A stretch of DNA of 64,000 bases from assembly GCF_024055665.1 (NCBI RefSeq), contig NZ_JAMXMC010000015.1:1-64000 (forward strand). Reading direction: 5' to 3'. The notes beneath the pieces were generated by a model. That model was not told the origin of the DNA. It ran no database searches and worked only from the letters and a program-made list of their open reading frames with translations. Numbering within the stretch: position 1 is the stretch's first letter; each line of letters starts with the position of its first letter. Of the stretch, positions 8,221 to 17,975 are shown in pieces. Origin of the DNA: Ideonella oryzae. GTDB lineage: Bacteria; Pseudomonadota; Gammaproteobacteria; Burkholderiales; Burkholderiaceae_C. Position numbers and translations under genes: made by a program.

Positions 8221-8236
8221 TGAAGCCTGCCTTAAG
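8221..8236 (-). promoter_or_regulatory. candidate response-regulator direct repeat upstream of shp
   Basis: Read on the minus strand the site is CTTAA-GGCAGG-CTTCA: two 5-bp half-sites with 11-bp periodicity, one base off the CTTAA-N6-CTTAA box known for PmrA/QseB-type regulators. It starts inside the stop codon of the upstream diguanylate cyclase gene and ends 46 bp before the shp start codon, a sensible place for activation by the regulator encoded in the same operon. Confidence 0.4.
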
Positions 8237-9335
8237 GGGTGTCTGAAGGGCTGCCGCGGGGGCAGCACGAGGCGGGCTCGGCCAGCAGGCTGCGGTTCTT
8301 GCCCTGGCGCTTGGCGCGGTAGAGCGCGTCGTCGGCGGTGCGGAAGGTGACGCTGATCGGCTCTTCGGCCTGGAAGGGGGCGATGCCCACGCTGATGGTG
8401 ATGGGCAGGCCGGCGGCGCTCAGGCCGGCCACCGTTTCGCACAGGCGGCGGCCAAAGGCCGCTGGGTCGGCGTCGGCGGTCAGCAGCACGCCGAATTCCT
8501 CGCCACCCAGCCGGCCGCACACTTGGGGCTCGGCGCAGCGGGCGATGGCCTGGGCCACCGCGGTGAGCACCTGGTCGCCGGTGTCGTGGCCGTGGCGGTC
8601 GTTGACCTGCTTGAAGTCGTCCACGTCCACCAGCACCAGGTGGCCGCGGCCGGGGTTGTGTTGCAGGTGCTCGTCCACCGCCAGCATGAAGCTGCGGCGG
8701 TTGTGGAGGTCGGTCAGCCCGTCGCGGAAGGCCAGTCGGGCCAGCTCGCGCTGGCTCAGGAAGATGCGCTGGCGCTCGTGGCGGAACAGCAGGTTGAGCG
8801 TGACCCCCAGCGCCATCACCGAGAGCAGGAAGAGCATCACCCAGTCGGCGTCGTCGGTGCGCAGCAGGGCCTCGAACTGGCCCAGCAGCAGGATGCCCCA
8901 GACGGCCGCCGCGCTGAGCGCGTAGGACACCAGCCCGGTGTAGATGGGCGACATGCCCACCGTGATGGCGGCCCCCAGCGGCAGCACCCAGAAGATGGGC
9001 GCGCTGGTGATCAGCATGTCGGCCTTGAGGCCCAGGGTGAGGAAGACGATGTAGAGGCAGCGGGCCAGGCCGTTGGCCACCGGCCCGCGGGTGGACCAGG
9101 TCAGCGCCATGGCCGCGGGCATGCCCAGGCCGGCGATCAGCACGGCGACCATGTCCAGGGAGGGCGGGTGCCGCAGCAGCACCGACACCAGCCACACCGT
9201 CCAGCCGAAGCCCTGGATGGCGGTGGCCAGGGACCGGGTGTCTCGCACGGTCACCTGGCGGAAGAGCTGTCGCTCCGCCGGGGCCTGGAAGTCGCCGCGA
9301 CGTTCCAGATGTTCGATCCGCCGCGAGAAATGCAT
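8232..9335 (-). CDS. membrane diguanylate cyclase (GGDEF)
   Basis: A 367-residue protein that should make cyclic di-GMP at the inner membrane. The N-terminal half has about six hydrophobic helices (residues 45-205), probably a sensory membrane module of unknown ligand, followed by a complete GGDEF domain: LTDLHNRRSF, DVDDFKQVND and the active-site loop RLGGEEFG. The residues where the inhibitory RxxD site would be (five before GGEEF) read AEPQ, so product inhibition through a canonical I-site is not expected. The ATG at 9335 is preceded by GGGGGGA; the open frame could begin 6 codons earlier. It is read towards the SHP operon but its link to it is unknown. Confidence 0.9.
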   Translation of the reverse strand: MHFSRRIEHLERRGDFQAPAERQLFRQVTVRDTRSLATAIQGFGWTVWLVSVLLRHPPSLDMVAVLIAGLGMPAAMALTWSTRGPVANGLARCLYIVFLTLGLKADMLITSAPIFWVLPLGAAITVGMSPIYTGLVSYALSAAAVWGILLLGQFEALLRTDDADWVMLFLLSVMALGVTLNLLFRHERQRIFLSQRELARLAFRDGLTDLHNRRSFMLAVDEHLQHNPGRGHLVLVDVDDFKQVNDRHGHDTGDQVLTAVAQAIARCAEPQVCGRLGGEEFGVLLTADADPAAFGRRLCETVAGLSAAGLPITISVGIAPFQAEEPISVTFRTADDALYRAKRQGKNRSLLAEPASCCPRGSPSDTP

Positions 9336-9423
9336 GGTCCCCCCGGAGACCATTCTGGCAGAGCTGTTACCGGGCGTGACGGAGCCGGTCCCCAGGATTG
9401 TCCCGGGGGGACGGGGCGGCCCC

Positions 9424-10620
9424 TCAGCCGGCCAGCACGGCGGCCATGGCCTCGGCGGTGCGCTCCACGTTGGCGCTGTTCAGGCCGGCCACGCACATGC
9501 GGCCCGAGCGCACCAGGTACACGCCGAACTCTTCGCGCAGGCGGTCCACCTGGGCGGGCGAGAGGCCGGTGTAGCTGAACATGCCGCGCTGGGTGATGAA
9601 GTAGTCGAAGTTGCGACCCGGCATCTTGGCGCTGATGATGGCGTGCAGCTTGGCGCGCATGGCCTGGATGCGCTCGCGCATGGCGTCGAGCTCCTTCAGC
9701 CACAGGGCGTGCAGCTCGGGCGTGCCCAGCACGGTGGCCACCAGCTGGCCGGCGTGCAGCGGCGGGCTGGAGTAGTTGCGGCGCACGGTGGCCTTGAGCT
9801 GACCCAGCACCACGTCGGCCTGCTTCGCATCGGGGCAGACCACGCTGAGCGCGCCGCAGCGCTCGCCGTAGACGCTCAGGCTTTTGGAGAAGCTGTTGGC
9901 CACGAAGAAGGACAGGCCGGCCGCGGCCAGGGCGCGCACGGCGTAGGCGTCGGCGTCCACGCTGTCGCCGAAGCCCTGGTAGGCCAGGTCCAGGAAGGCC
10001 AGCAGCTGGCGCTCGCGCAGCACCGGGATCAGCGCGTCCCACTGGGCGGGGCTGAGGTCCACGCCGGTGGGGTTGTGGCAGCAGGCGTGCAGCAGCACCA
10101 CGCTTTGGGCCGGCAGCTGGCGCAGGGCGTGCAGCATGTCGTCAAAGCGCAGGCCGCCGGTGGCGGCGTCGTAGTAGGGGTAGGTGTTGACGGTGAGGCC
10201 CGCGCCTTCGAAGACGGCCCGGTGGTTGTCCCAGGTGGGGTCGCTGACCCAGATCTGGCTCTGCGGGAACCAGCGGTGCAAAAAGTCAGCGCCCACCTTC
10301 AGGCCGCCGCTGGAGCCCACGGCCTGGATGGTGGCGATGCGGCCGTCGGTCAGCACCGGGTGGCCGGCACCGAAGAGCAGCTTCTGCACCTCGGTGCGGA
10401 AGGCGGGCAGGCCTTCCATCGGCAGGTAGGGCTTGGGGCCGGTCTGGGTGGCGATGCGGGCTTCGGCCTCGCGCACCGCGGCCATCACCGGGATCTGCCC
10501 GGCATCGTCGAAGTAGATGCCGATGGACAGGTTGATCTTGTTCGGACGCGGGTCCTTCTGGAAGTTCTCGTTGAGCGTGAGGATGGGGTCGCCGCCGTAG
10601 GGCTCGATGTGCTGAAACAT
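9424..10620 (-). CDS. tyrB: aromatic/aspartate aminotransferase, class I
   Basis: A 398-residue PLP enzyme of aminotransferase subgroup Ia that exchanges amino groups between aromatic amino acids (or aspartate) and 2-oxoglutarate in the cytoplasm. Recognisable motifs are the N-terminal [33 protein letters not shown] and the PLP-binding [15 protein letters not shown] with Lys246; length matches the family. The start chosen is the ATG at 10620, where family similarity begins; the frame stays open far upstream but that part lies antisense to the nucleotidase gene. Divergent from that gene with an 85-bp gap that must hold both promoters. Distinguishing TyrB from AspC by sequence alone is uncertain. 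Confidence 0.93.
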   Translation of the reverse strand: MFQHIEPYGGDPILTLNENFQKDPRPNKINLSIGIYFDDAGQIPVMAAVREAEARIATQTGPKPYLPMEGLPAFRTEVQKLLFGAGHPVLTDGRIATIQAVGSSGGLKVGADFLHRWFPQSQIWVSDPTWDNHRAVFEGAGLTVNTYPYYDAATGGLRFDDMLHALRQLPAQSVVLLHACCHNPTGVDLSPAQWDALIPVLRERQLLAFLDLAYQGFGDSVDADAYAVRALAAAGLSFFVANSFSKSLSVYGERCGALSVVCPDAKQADVVLGQLKATVRRNYSSPPLHAGQLVATVLGTPELHALWLKELDAMRERIQAMRAKLHAIISAKMPGRNFDYFITQRGMFSYTGLSPAQVDRLREEFGVYLVRSGRMCVAGLNSANVERTAEAMAAVLAG

Positions 10621-10705
10621 GGACGCTCTGCTCTGCAAGAAGAAGGACCGGGGATTGTCCACCAAAGGCTCGGCGGCATGGGCGCCCTGGCATGATGGCC
10701 GGGCC

Positions 10706-12538
10706 ATGTCGACCCCACCCCCCTTCCACGGGATGCGGGCCTGGGCCGGTGCCGTTCTGCTGCTGGGGGCCCTGTCCGCCTGCGCGACCGCACCGGAACC
10801 TGCCGCACCCGCCACCGCCGCTTCGGCTTCTTCGCCCGCGGGGCCGGCCCTGCCGCTGCGCCTGATCGCCTTCAACGACTTCCACGGCCACCTGGAGGCC
10901 GCGGGCCAGAGCCTGCCCTGGCCGGACCCGGCCCAGGCCGGCCGCCCGGTGAGCGTGCCGGTGGGTGGCGCGGCGGCCCTGGGCGGGCTGGTGCAGCGCC
11001 TGCGGGCCGGCGCGCCCGACAGCCTGCTCATTTCCAGCGGCGACCTGGTGGGCGCGGCGCCGCTGGTGTCCACCCTGTTCCGCCACGAAAGCACGGTGGC
11101 CGTGGCCAACCGCCTGGGGGTGGACGTGGGCGCAGTGGGCAACCATGAGTTCGACGCCGGCCTGACCGAGCTGCAGCGCCTGATGCACGGTGGCTGCCGG
11201 GCCGATGCGGCCGACGAGGCGGTGCGCTCCTGCGCCGACGGCCAGCCCTTCACGGGCATGCGCTTTCCGCTGCTGGGGGCCAATGTGGTGGACGCGGGTG
11301 GCCGGCCGGTGCTGGCGCCTTCGGCGGTGTTCCAGGTGCATGGGGTGCCGGTGGGGGTGATCGGCGCGGTCACGCGCAGCACACCGGGCATCGTCGTGCC
11401 TTCGGGCATCCGGGGCCTGCGCTTCACCGACGAGGCCGAGGCCATCAACACGGCGGCCCGCGCCCTGCAGGCGCAGGGGGTGAAGACGCTGGTGGCGGTG
11501 GTGCACGAGGGCGGCGAGCTGGGCGCCTCCGGCCAGCGGGCCGATTGGAACGACGCCAGCTGCCCCGGCGCGCATGGGCCGATCTTCGACATCGCCCAGC
11601 GCCTGCTGCCGCAGATCCAGGTGGTGTTCTCGGCCCACACCCACCAGGGCTACCGCTGCGAGCGCGACGGGCGCGTCATCGTGCAGGCCACCTCCTATGG
11701 CCGGGGCGTGTCGGTGGTGGACCTGGTGCTGGACGCGAAGACCGGCGCGCCGCTGCCGGCCCGCACCCGCAGCATCAACCTGCCGGTGCTCAACAGCCTG
11801 ACCCCGGCGGCGCTGCGCACGCGCATCGTGCAGGCCACGCCCGCGCCCTGGGGCGAGGCCCTGGCCCAGGCGGGCGACGACCCGGCCCTGGCCGCCCTGG
11901 TGGCGCAGGACGTGGCGGCGGTGCGGCCGATTGCCGAGCGGCCGGTGGGTCGGCTGCTGGGCGCCTTCACCCGCGGTGGCCCGCATGGCGAGAGCACCGT
12001 GGGCCACCTGGTGGCCGACGCCCAGTGGGCGGCCACCCGCGCGCCGGCCCAGGGCGGTGCCCAGCTGGCGCTGACCAACCCCGGCGGCCTGCGCGGCGAC
12101 CTGCTCTGCGAGGGCCAGCGGCCGCCCTGCGCGGTGGGCTATGGCGCGCTGTTCACCGTGCAACCCTTCGGCAACGACGTGGTGGTGCTGACGCTGACCG
12201 GCGCCCAGCTGCGCGCCCTGCTGGAGCAGCAGGCCCGCCCCGACGGCGAGGCCAAGCTGCTGCAGCCCTCGGCCAGCCTGCGCTACACCTGGACGGCCAG
12301 CGCCCCGGCCGGCCAGCATGTGAGCGCGCTGACCGTGGGCGGCCAGCCGGCGCAGCCCGGGCGCGACTACCGTGTGGCGGTCAACAGCTTCCTGGCCGAG
12401 GGGGGCGACGGCTTCACCCTGCTGCGCCAGGGCCGCGACCGCCATACCGGCCCCAACGACGCCGACGCGCTGGTGGCCTTTGTGCAGCAGGCCGCGCCTG
12501 CGCCCGACCCGGCGCCGCGGGTGACCTGGCGGCCCTGA
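10706..12538 (+). CDS. 5'-nucleotidase / metallophosphatase lipoprotein (UshA family)
   Basis: A 610-residue exported metallophosphoesterase that hydrolyses nucleotides, probably in the periplasm. The signal peptide ends in a lipobox (LLLGALSAC), so it is likely membrane-anchored by lipidation. The N-terminal metallophosphatase domain has [32 protein letters not shown] and [10 protein letters not shown], the full set of metal ligands. The C-terminal 5'-nucleotidase domain contains NPGGLRGDL and the aromatic substrate-stacking region ([22 protein letters not shown]). Start is ATG at 10706, with another ATG nine codons later that would also keep the signal sequence. It stands alone between divergent tyrB and the convergent DUF2332 gene. 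Confidence 0.92.
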   Translation: MSTPPPFHGMRAWAGAVLLLGALSACATAPEPAAPATAASASSPAGPALPLRLIAFNDFHGHLEAAGQSLPWPDPAQAGRPVSVPVGGAAALGGLVQRLRAGAPDSLLISSGDLVGAAPLVSTLFRHESTVAVANRLGVDVGAVGNHEFDAGLTELQRLMHGGCRADAADEAVRSCADGQPFTGMRFPLLGANVVDAGGRPVLAPSAVFQVHGVPVGVIGAVTRSTPGIVVPSGIRGLRFTDEAEAINTAARALQAQGVKTLVAVVHEGGELGASGQRADWNDASCPGAHGPIFDIAQRLLPQIQVVFSAHTHQGYRCERDGRVIVQATSYGRGVSVVDLVLDAKTGAPLPARTRSINLPVLNSLTPAALRTRIVQATPAPWGEALAQAGDDPALAALVAQDVAAVRPIAERPVGRLLGAFTRGGPHGESTVGHLVADAQWAATRAPAQGGAQLALTNPGGLRGDLLCEGQRPPCAVGYGALFTVQPFGNDVVVLTLTGAQLRALLEQQARPDGEAKLLQPSASLRYTWTASAPAGQHVSALTVGGQPAQPGRDYRVAVNSFLAEGGDGFTLLRQGRDRHTGPNDADALVAFVQQAAPAPDPAPRVTWRP

Positions 12539-12583
12539 GCCGCCAGTGTCCTTGTCTCCGGCCCTGAGCCCTGCCAGTGCCCC

Positions 12584-13756
12584 TCAACCCGCCCAGGCCA
12601 GCCAGCGCCCGTGCGGGTGCGTGCGGGCCAGCAGCCGGCGCCCGATGCCATCCGCGCTGCGCGCGTCCGGCCCGCTGAGCACCCAGAAGGTCTGCTGGGC
12701 CGGGTCGGCGCGTTCCTCGCCGGGCACGGGGTCGGCGGGCGGCGTCAGGCCGCTGAGCGCCTGGGTGCGCGGCCCGTCCTCGGCCGACAGCCACCACAGC
12801 CCGCGTTCGCGCACCAGGGCCTCGGCCCGGCGGCGGAAGTCGGCCAGCGGCCCGGGGCTGAAATAGGCCAGCACCCAGCTGTGCCAGAGCACCGGGGTCA
12901 CGTCCGGCGGCAGCTGGTCCAGCCAGTCGGCCAGCAGGCTCAGGCCGTCGGTGTGGGCCCGCACGGTGGGCGCATGGGCCTCGGCCAGCGCCATGGCGCG
13001 GCGCAGGCGCTCGGCCCGTTCGGCGTCGCGCGGCCACAGGCAGGCCGACAGCCAGCGCCGGGCCAGCGGGTCGCGCAGGTCCACCGGCTGCAGGTCGCAG
13101 CCCAGCGTGGCAGCCAGGGTCCAGGCGTTGGGGGCCAGCAGGCCGGCGGGCAGTGGGCCGTGCACGCGGCAGGGCAGGGTGGGCGTGGCCTCGCCCGCCG
13201 GGCCCACCGCCAGGTCGGCGCTTCCGTCGTCGAACTGGTAGTGGGCGCGGTAATGCGCCACGTTCAGGTTCAGGCCGGCGCTGGCGCCGAAGTCGAACAG
13301 GGCCAGGCGAGGGCGGCCACTCAGGCGGGCGATCTCGGCCAGGGCCGGGCGCAGCACCGCGCCGCGGCCCACCTCGTTGGTCTGGGTGCCGCGCCGAGCC
13401 AGGTGCTGGCGCAGCACCTCGGCATGGCGGGCAACGAAGGCATCGAAGGCGGCGGGCAGGGCCGGGTCGTCCACCGCGCGGGGCGCGCCCACGCTGGCGA
13501 ACCAGTGGGCCAGCGCGTCCGGCCGGGCCGGGCCGCCGGCCAGCACCCGTTCGTGCAGGGCGGCCAGCCACAGCGTGGGGCGCAGCGGGCCGGGCGGCAG
13601 GGCCTCGTGCAGGGCCAGGGCGGCCGGGTGGCGCGCGGTCAGCCGGCACAGGCGCTGGTACAGCGGCTCTTCGACGAACTCGCGCAGGCCGTCGCGCTCG
13701 TAGCGGGCGGCATGCGGGTGATCGGCCAGGGGGCTGCAAAGGGTGGGCGTGTCCAT
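12584..13756 (-). CDS. DUF2332 family protein
   Basis: A 390-residue cytoplasmic protein of the DUF2332 family, whose biochemical role is not established. The N-terminal half is helical; the centre carries LALFDFGASAGLNLN, a glycine-rich motif resembling the SAM-binding loop of methyltransferases, and the C-terminal part has VTPVLWHSWVLAYFSP and WWLSAEDGP typical of the family. A methyltransferase-like activity is an inference from that loop only. The ATG at 13756 begins the family match; the 50-bp gap to the divergent Crp/Fnr-type regulator holds a strong palindrome, so the regulator may control this gene. Confidence 0.82.
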   Translation of the reverse strand: MDTPTLCSPLADHPHAARYERDGLREFVEEPLYQRLCRLTARHPAALALHEALPPGPLRPTLWLAALHERVLAGGPARPDALAHWFASVGAPRAVDDPALPAAFDAFVARHAEVLRQHLARRGTQTNEVGRGAVLRPALAEIARLSGRPRLALFDFGASAGLNLNVAHYRAHYQFDDGSADLAVGPAGEATPTLPCRVHGPLPAGLLAPNAWTLAATLGCDLQPVDLRDPLARRWLSACLWPRDAERAERLRRAMALAEAHAPTVRAHTDGLSLLADWLDQLPPDVTPVLWHSWVLAYFSPGPLADFRRRAEALVRERGLWWLSAEDGPRTQALSGLTPPADPVPGEERADPAQQTFWVLSGPDARSADGIGRRLLARTHPHGRWLAWAG

Positions 13757-13790
13757 GCCGCGCAGCGTACGGCGGGCCGGCCCCGGGAAA

Positions 13791-13813
13791 TGTCGGGTGC
13801 CCGACAATGTCGG
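13791..13813. promoter_or_regulatory. three interleaved TGTCGG half-sites at the Crp/Fnr-type gene start
   Basis: TGTCGGGTGCCCGACA is a perfect 7-bp palindrome with a 2-base centre, and its right arm overlaps a second palindrome CCGACAATGTCGG that spans the proposed start codon. Three half-sites with alternating orientation lie between two divergent genes, one of which encodes a DNA-binding protein. This is a good candidate for an autoregulatory operator. Confidence 0.5.
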
Positions 13814-14490
13814 CCATGGCTGCCGATGCGCTGACCGATCTGTCGCTGCTGCTGGGCCACCAGTTCCCCCAGCTGCCCTGGCCTGCCGCCACGCTGCAGG
13901 CCCTGCTGCCGCGGGTGCAGCTGCGGCGCCTGCCGGCGCAGGCGGTGGTGTTCGCCCAGGGCGCGGCCACGCCGGCGCTGTACGGCGTGATGGCCGGCGA
14001 GGTGGCCATCCGCCTGGGCACGGTGGACGGGGCGGTGTCGGTGGTGGAGCACACCCAGCCGATGCAGCTTTTCGGTCTGGCCTCCTTCGCCAGCGGCCTG
14101 CCCGCCACCTACGAGGCCATCACCACCCGGCCCAGCCGCTTACTGGTGCTGGGGCCGGCGGCCTACGAGCTGTTGATGGACGGCGTGCCGGGCTTTGCCC
14201 GCGCGCTGATGGCCGAGTTCGCCCGCCGCCACGACGCGACGATGCGCCAGCTGGCCGCGGCCCGTCACCACGGGGCCATGGAGCGCCTGACGCTGGCGCT
14301 GGACCAGATGCGGCGCGAACAGCCCGGCCGCGAGCGCGACGTCCAGGGCTGGCTGCGCCTGCGCACCACCCAGGCCGAGCTGGCCGCCCTGGCGGGCCTG
14401 TCCCGCCAGACGGTCAACAGCCTGCTCGCGGCCCTGGTCAGCCAGGGCCGCCTGCGCCGTGCCTACGGCGGGCTGTGGCTGCCGCCTTGA
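13807..14490 (+). CDS. Crp/Fnr-family transcriptional regulator
   Basis: A 227-residue regulator. The N-terminal cyclic-nucleotide-binding fold is recognisable by AQAVVFAQGAATPALYGVMAGEVAIRLG, the centre by a dimer helix (HHGAMERLTLALDQM), and the C-terminus by a winged helix-turn-helix: TTQAELAALAGLSRQTVNSLLAAL then GRLRRAYGGLWL. There is no N-terminal cysteine cluster, so it is not an oxygen-sensing FNR, and the effector cannot be named. Two starts are possible, ATG at 13807 or 13816; neither has a strong ribosome site, and the upstream palindromes abut the first. Divergent from the DUF2332 gene. Confidence 0.9.
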   Translation: MSAMAADALTDLSLLLGHQFPQLPWPAATLQALLPRVQLRRLPAQAVVFAQGAATPALYGVMAGEVAIRLGTVDGAVSVVEHTQPMQLFGLASFASGLPATYEAITTRPSRLLVLGPAAYELLMDGVPGFARALMAEFARRHDATMRQLAAARHHGAMERLTLALDQMRREQPGRERDVQGWLRLRTTQAELAALAGLSRQTVNSLLAALVSQGRLRRAYGGLWLPP

Positions 14491-14522
14491 AGGTGTCCAG
14501 GCCCAGGGGGGGCCGCCGCCGC

Positions 14523-15398
14523 TCAGGGCCGCAGCGCCGCCAGCAGGGCCGAGCCCAGGATGAGCGCGCCGCCCAGCGCCAGCGGCAGGCTGAGGCTGCC
14601 GGCGCCCAGCAGCAGGGCGCTGCCGGCGGCCCACAGCACCTCGGTGATCATCAGCACCGAGGTGGCGTTGGCCGGCAGCCGGGTGGCGGCGTACTGCAGG
14701 GCCAGGTTGCTGGCCACGTAGACCACAGCCAGTGCGGCGCAGCCGGCCAGCCAGCCCGGCGCTGCGGCCGGCGGCGTGGGCACGCCGGGCAACAGCGCGG
14801 CCAGCGGCAGGGCCACCACCAGGCCGCCCAGGAACATGGCCAGGCCGGGGGCGCCGCTGTCGCGGTCGTTGGCCTTGCGCAGCAGGATGTTGTTGACCGC
14901 GAAGAAGAAGCCGGCCAGTGCGCCCAGCAGGTCCACTGCGCGGGCGCCCTGCAGCAGGCCATGGCCTTCGCGCGGCCACAGCACCAGGGCTGCGCCGCCC
15001 ACCGACAGCGCCACCCTCAGCAGGCCCGCAGGGCTGATGCGCTCGTGCAGCACCCAGCGCGCCAGCACCACGGTCCACAGGGGCATCAGGTAGAACAGCA
15101 GCACCACCCGCACCACATCGCCTTCGGTGATGCCCCAGTTGAAGCAGGCGTTGTTGATGCCCGCGGCCACCACGATGACCCACAGCAGCGGCCGGCGCAG
15201 CAAGGCCGGCCAGGCGCCGCGCCAGCGCAGGCTGATCAGCGCGGCGGCGATGGCGAAGATGATGGCGGTGGCCCACAAGGGATGCAGGCCCAGGGCCTGC
15301 AACTGGCGCAGCGGCCACCAGGACAGGCCCCAGATGGCCGCGTTGGCCAGCAGCGCGAGCGCAGGGCCGCGCCCCGCGTGGGAACGGGTCTCGGTCAT
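14523..15398 (-). CDS. EamA/DMT-superfamily transporter
   Basis: A 291-residue inner-membrane protein with ten hydrophobic helices arranged as two EamA repeats (first about 13-140, second about 155-289). Family marks include NAAIWGLSWWPLRQL at the start of repeat one, the LMPLWTVVLARWVLHERI hinge region and VLMITEVLWAAGSALLLG in repeat two. Members export metabolites or amino acids; substrate is not predictable here. Its stop lies 32 bp from the convergent regulator gene and its start 13 bp from the stop of the LplT-like gene on the same strand, so the two transporters may be co-transcribed. Confidence 0.9.
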   Translation of the reverse strand: MTETRSHAGRGPALALLANAAIWGLSWWPLRQLQALGLHPLWATAIIFAIAAALISLRWRGAWPALLRRPLLWVIVVAAGINNACFNWGITEGDVVRVVLLFYLMPLWTVVLARWVLHERISPAGLLRVALSVGGAALVLWPREGHGLLQGARAVDLLGALAGFFFAVNNILLRKANDRDSGAPGLAMFLGGLVVALPLAALLPGVPTPPAAAPGWLAGCAALAVVYVASNLALQYAATRLPANATSVLMITEVLWAAGSALLLGAGSLSLPLALGGALILGSALLAALRP

Positions 15399-15411
15399 CG
15401 GCGCAGCCCGT

Positions 15412-16689
15412 TCAGTGGCAGTCGCTGCGGGCGAGGGCCAGCAGGCGGTCCACCTCGGTGCGGTGGACGACGCAGTTGCGCTGGTGCCAGCGGCGGATCA
15501 TCCACATCAGGCCGGCCACGCCCAGGCCGAAAACGGCGATGGCGGTGAAGGCGGTCAGGCCCACCCGGGTCATGCCGGTGTAGATGGCGCCCAGGGCCAG
15601 GATGCAGGTCTGTTCGTTGAAGTTCTGCACCGCGATCGAGCGGCCTGCGCCCATCAGGTTGTGGCCACGGTGCTGCAGCAGGGCGTTCATCGGCACCACC
15701 AGGTAGCCGCCCAGCGCGCCCAGCACGATCAGGAAGGGCACGGCCAACCAGGCGTGGTGCACCAGGTTCAGGCCCACCACCAGCAGGCCCATGGCGATGC
15801 CCAGCGGCAGCACCTGGATGGCACGGTCCAGGCGCATGAAGACCGAGGCGACCACCGCGCCGGCGGCGGTGCCCACGGCCACCACGCCCACCAGGCTGGA
15901 GGCTTGGGTGGTGCTGTAGCCCAGGGCCACGGCGGCCCACGCGAAAACGATGACCCGCAGGTTGCCCGAGACCCCCCAGAACAGCGTGGTGGTGGCCAGC
16001 GAGATCTGGCCGAGCTTGTCCTTCCACAGCCGCGTGTTGCAGTGGCCGAAGTCGCGGATCAGTTCCAGCGCGTTGACCGACAGCGGCTGCAGCGGCGCCT
16101 CGGTGCGCGGAATGCGCAGGTTGAACATCGCCGCGATCAGGTACAACGAGATGATGGTGGCGATGGCCGCCTCGGCGGGGGTGTCCACGCCGGTGTCGAT
16201 CAGCGGCAGGTCGAAGCCCAGCAGGATGGGCGCCAGGCGCGGGCCCACCAGCTGGCCGCCCAGCAGCACGCCCAGGATGATGGAGGCGATGGTCAGGCCC
16301 TCGATCCAGCCATTGGCCTTGACCAGCTGGGAGGGCGGCAGCAGCTCGGTGAGGATGCCGTACTTGGCCGGCGAGTAGGAGGCCGCGCCCAGACCGACGA
16401 CGGCGTAGGCCAGCAGCGGGTGGCTGCCGAACAGCATCATCAGGCAGCCGATGGCCTTGATGCCGTTGGAATAGAGCATGACCTTGCCCTTGGGCACTGC
16501 GTCGGCGAAGGCGCCGACCAGCGGGGCGAGGATCACGTAGAACAGCGCGAACATCGGCGTGAGCGCCGGGATCTGCCAGGCGGGGGCCCCGGAGGTCTTC
16601 AGCAGTTCGATCGCGCCGACCAGCAATGCGTTGTCTGCCAGCGAGCTGAAAAACTGCGCTGACATGATGGTGAAAAAGCCTTTTTTCAT
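15412..16689 (-). CDS. lplT: lysophospholipid transporter LplT, MFS
   Basis: A 425-residue major facilitator protein with about twelve membrane helices. The N-terminus MKKGFFTIMSAQFFSSLADN, the SYSPAKYGILTELLPPSQLVKANGW segment and GRSIAVQNFNEQTCILALG are characteristic of LplT, which flips lysophosphatidylethanolamine into the cytoplasm for reacylation. In many proteobacteria the acyltransferase Aas is adjacent or fused; no such gene is present here. The ATG at 16689 is the family start; the frame is open upstream but without a good start. It is divergent from alr with 164 bp between them. Confidence 0.9.
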   Translation of the reverse strand: MKKGFFTIMSAQFFSSLADNALLVGAIELLKTSGAPAWQIPALTPMFALFYVILAPLVGAFADAVPKGKVMLYSNGIKAIGCLMMLFGSHPLLAYAVVGLGAASYSPAKYGILTELLPPSQLVKANGWIEGLTIASIILGVLLGGQLVGPRLAPILLGFDLPLIDTGVDTPAEAAIATIISLYLIAAMFNLRIPRTEAPLQPLSVNALELIRDFGHCNTRLWKDKLGQISLATTTLFWGVSGNLRVIVFAWAAVALGYSTTQASSLVGVVAVGTAAGAVVASVFMRLDRAIQVLPLGIAMGLLVVGLNLVHHAWLAVPFLIVLGALGGYLVVPMNALLQHRGHNLMGAGRSIAVQNFNEQTCILALGAIYTGMTRVGLTAFTAIAVFGLGVAGLMWMIRRWHQRNCVVHRTEVDRLLALARSDCH

Positions 16690-16853
16690 GCTGGGGCGAG
16701 GCGATGCGATGGGGCGGGTGACGCTAAGGTCATTGCCCGTCCGTGGCGCGCAAGGTCTCCTTGGCAAAGCGAGCGGGTTTATAGCATGCGGGGTGTGCGA
16801 CCGGCTGTCAGCCACGGCTGGCACAATCCCGCGGGAGAGGAAAACTCGTCATC

Positions 16854-17972
16854 ATGCCCCGTCCGATCGAAGCCCTGGTTCATGTCCAAGCCATTCACCA
16901 CAACCTGAACCGGGCCCGTGCCCAGGCCCCGGACGCCCGCGTCTGGGCCGTGGTCAAGGCCAATGCCTACGGGCATGGCATCGAGCGCGTGTTCGATGCG
17001 CTGCGCGGGGCCGACGGCTTCGCCCTGCTGGATCTGGCCGAGGCCGAGCGCGTGCGCGCCCTGGGCTGGCGGGGTCCCATCCTGCTGCTCGAAGGCTGCT
17101 TCGAGGCCCGCGACCTGGAGCTGTGCTCGCGCCTGAACATCTCGCACGTGGTGCACTGCGACCAGCAGATCGACTGGCTGGCTTCGCACAAGACCCACCA
17201 GCCGCACCATGTCTTCCTGAAGGTCAACTCCGGCATGAACCGGCTGGGCTTTGTCGGCCCGGCGGTGCGTGGCGCCTGGGCGCGCCTGAATGCGCTGCCG
17301 CAGGTCGACGAGATCACGCTGATCACCCACTTTTCTGACGCCGATGCCGACCGTTTCGGCAAGAAGGGCATCGCCCACCAGATGGCGTCCTTCAACGCCG
17401 CCACCCAGGACCTGCCGGGCGAGCGCTGCCTGGCCAACAGCGCGGCCACGCTGCGCCACCTGGCCGAGGCCGGCGTGCGGGCCGACTGGATCCGCGCCGG
17501 CATCCTGCTGTACGGCAGCTCGCCCGACTTCCCCGAGCATTCGGCGGCGCAGTGGGGCCTGCAGCCGGGCATGACCTTGCGCAGCCAGCTCATCGCTACC
17601 CAGAACCTGCAGCCCGGCGACAGCGTGGGCTACGGCAGCCACTTCGTGGCCGAGCACCCGATGCGCATCGGCATCGTGGCCTGCGGCTATGCCGACGGCT
17701 ACCCGCGCGTGGCGCCCACCGGCACGCCCATCCTGGTGGATGGCGTGCGCACCCGCACCATCGGCCGGGTGTCGATGGACATGCTGAGCGTGGACTTGAC
17801 GCCGGTGCCCCAGGCTGGCCTGGGCAGCGAGGTGACGCTGTGGGGCCGTGGCCCGCACGACAGCCTGCTGTCCGTCGACGAGGTGGCCCGCTCGGCCGGC
17901 ACCCTGGGCTACGAGCTGATGTGCGCCGTGGCGCCGCGCGTGCCGGTGCACGTGGACGGCACGCTGGGCTGA
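16854..17972 (+). CDS. alr: alanine racemase
   Basis: A 372-residue PLP enzyme making D-alanine for peptidoglycan. PLP-binding Lys35 lies in [13 protein letters not shown], and other marks are [15 protein letters not shown], the phosphate-binding region around IRAGILLYG, the catalytic Tyr region SVGYGSHF and the C-terminal beta domain with [11 protein letters not shown]. Length and order match Alr/DadX. AGAGG lies about a dozen bases before the ATG, and a CACAAT box 26 bp upstream of the start could be the -10 element. The next gene begins 3 bp after the stop. No D-amino acid dehydrogenase is nearby, so biosynthetic Alr is more likely than catabolic DadX. Confidence 0.95.
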   Translation: MPRPIEALVHVQAIHHNLNRARAQAPDARVWAVVKANAYGHGIERVFDALRGADGFALLDLAEAERVRALGWRGPILLLEGCFEARDLELCSRLNISHVVHCDQQIDWLASHKTHQPHHVFLKVNSGMNRLGFVGPAVRGAWARLNALPQVDEITLITHFSDADADRFGKKGIAHQMASFNAATQDLPGERCLANSAATLRHLAEAGVRADWIRAGILLYGSSPDFPEHSAAQWGLQPGMTLRSQLIATQNLQPGDSVGYGSHFVAEHPMRIGIVACGYADGYPRVAPTGTPILVDGVRTRTIGRVSMDMLSVDLTPVPQAGLGSEVTLWGRGPHDSLLSVDEVARSAGTLGYELMCAVAPRVPVHVDGTLG

Positions 17973-17975
17973 GCC

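Noticed and set aside
9424-11640. An aminotransferase reading frame that stays open to 11640 and could be called a 738-residue protein
   Set aside because: The part beyond 10620 is antisense to the 5'-nucleotidase gene, is low in recognisable structure and lies upstream of the natural N-terminus of the aminotransferase family.
16817-16830. TGGCACAATCCCGC upstream of alr as a sigma54 promoter
   Set aside because: GG to GC spacing is wrong by one base and alr is a housekeeping gene; CACAAT as a sigma70 -10 is more likely.
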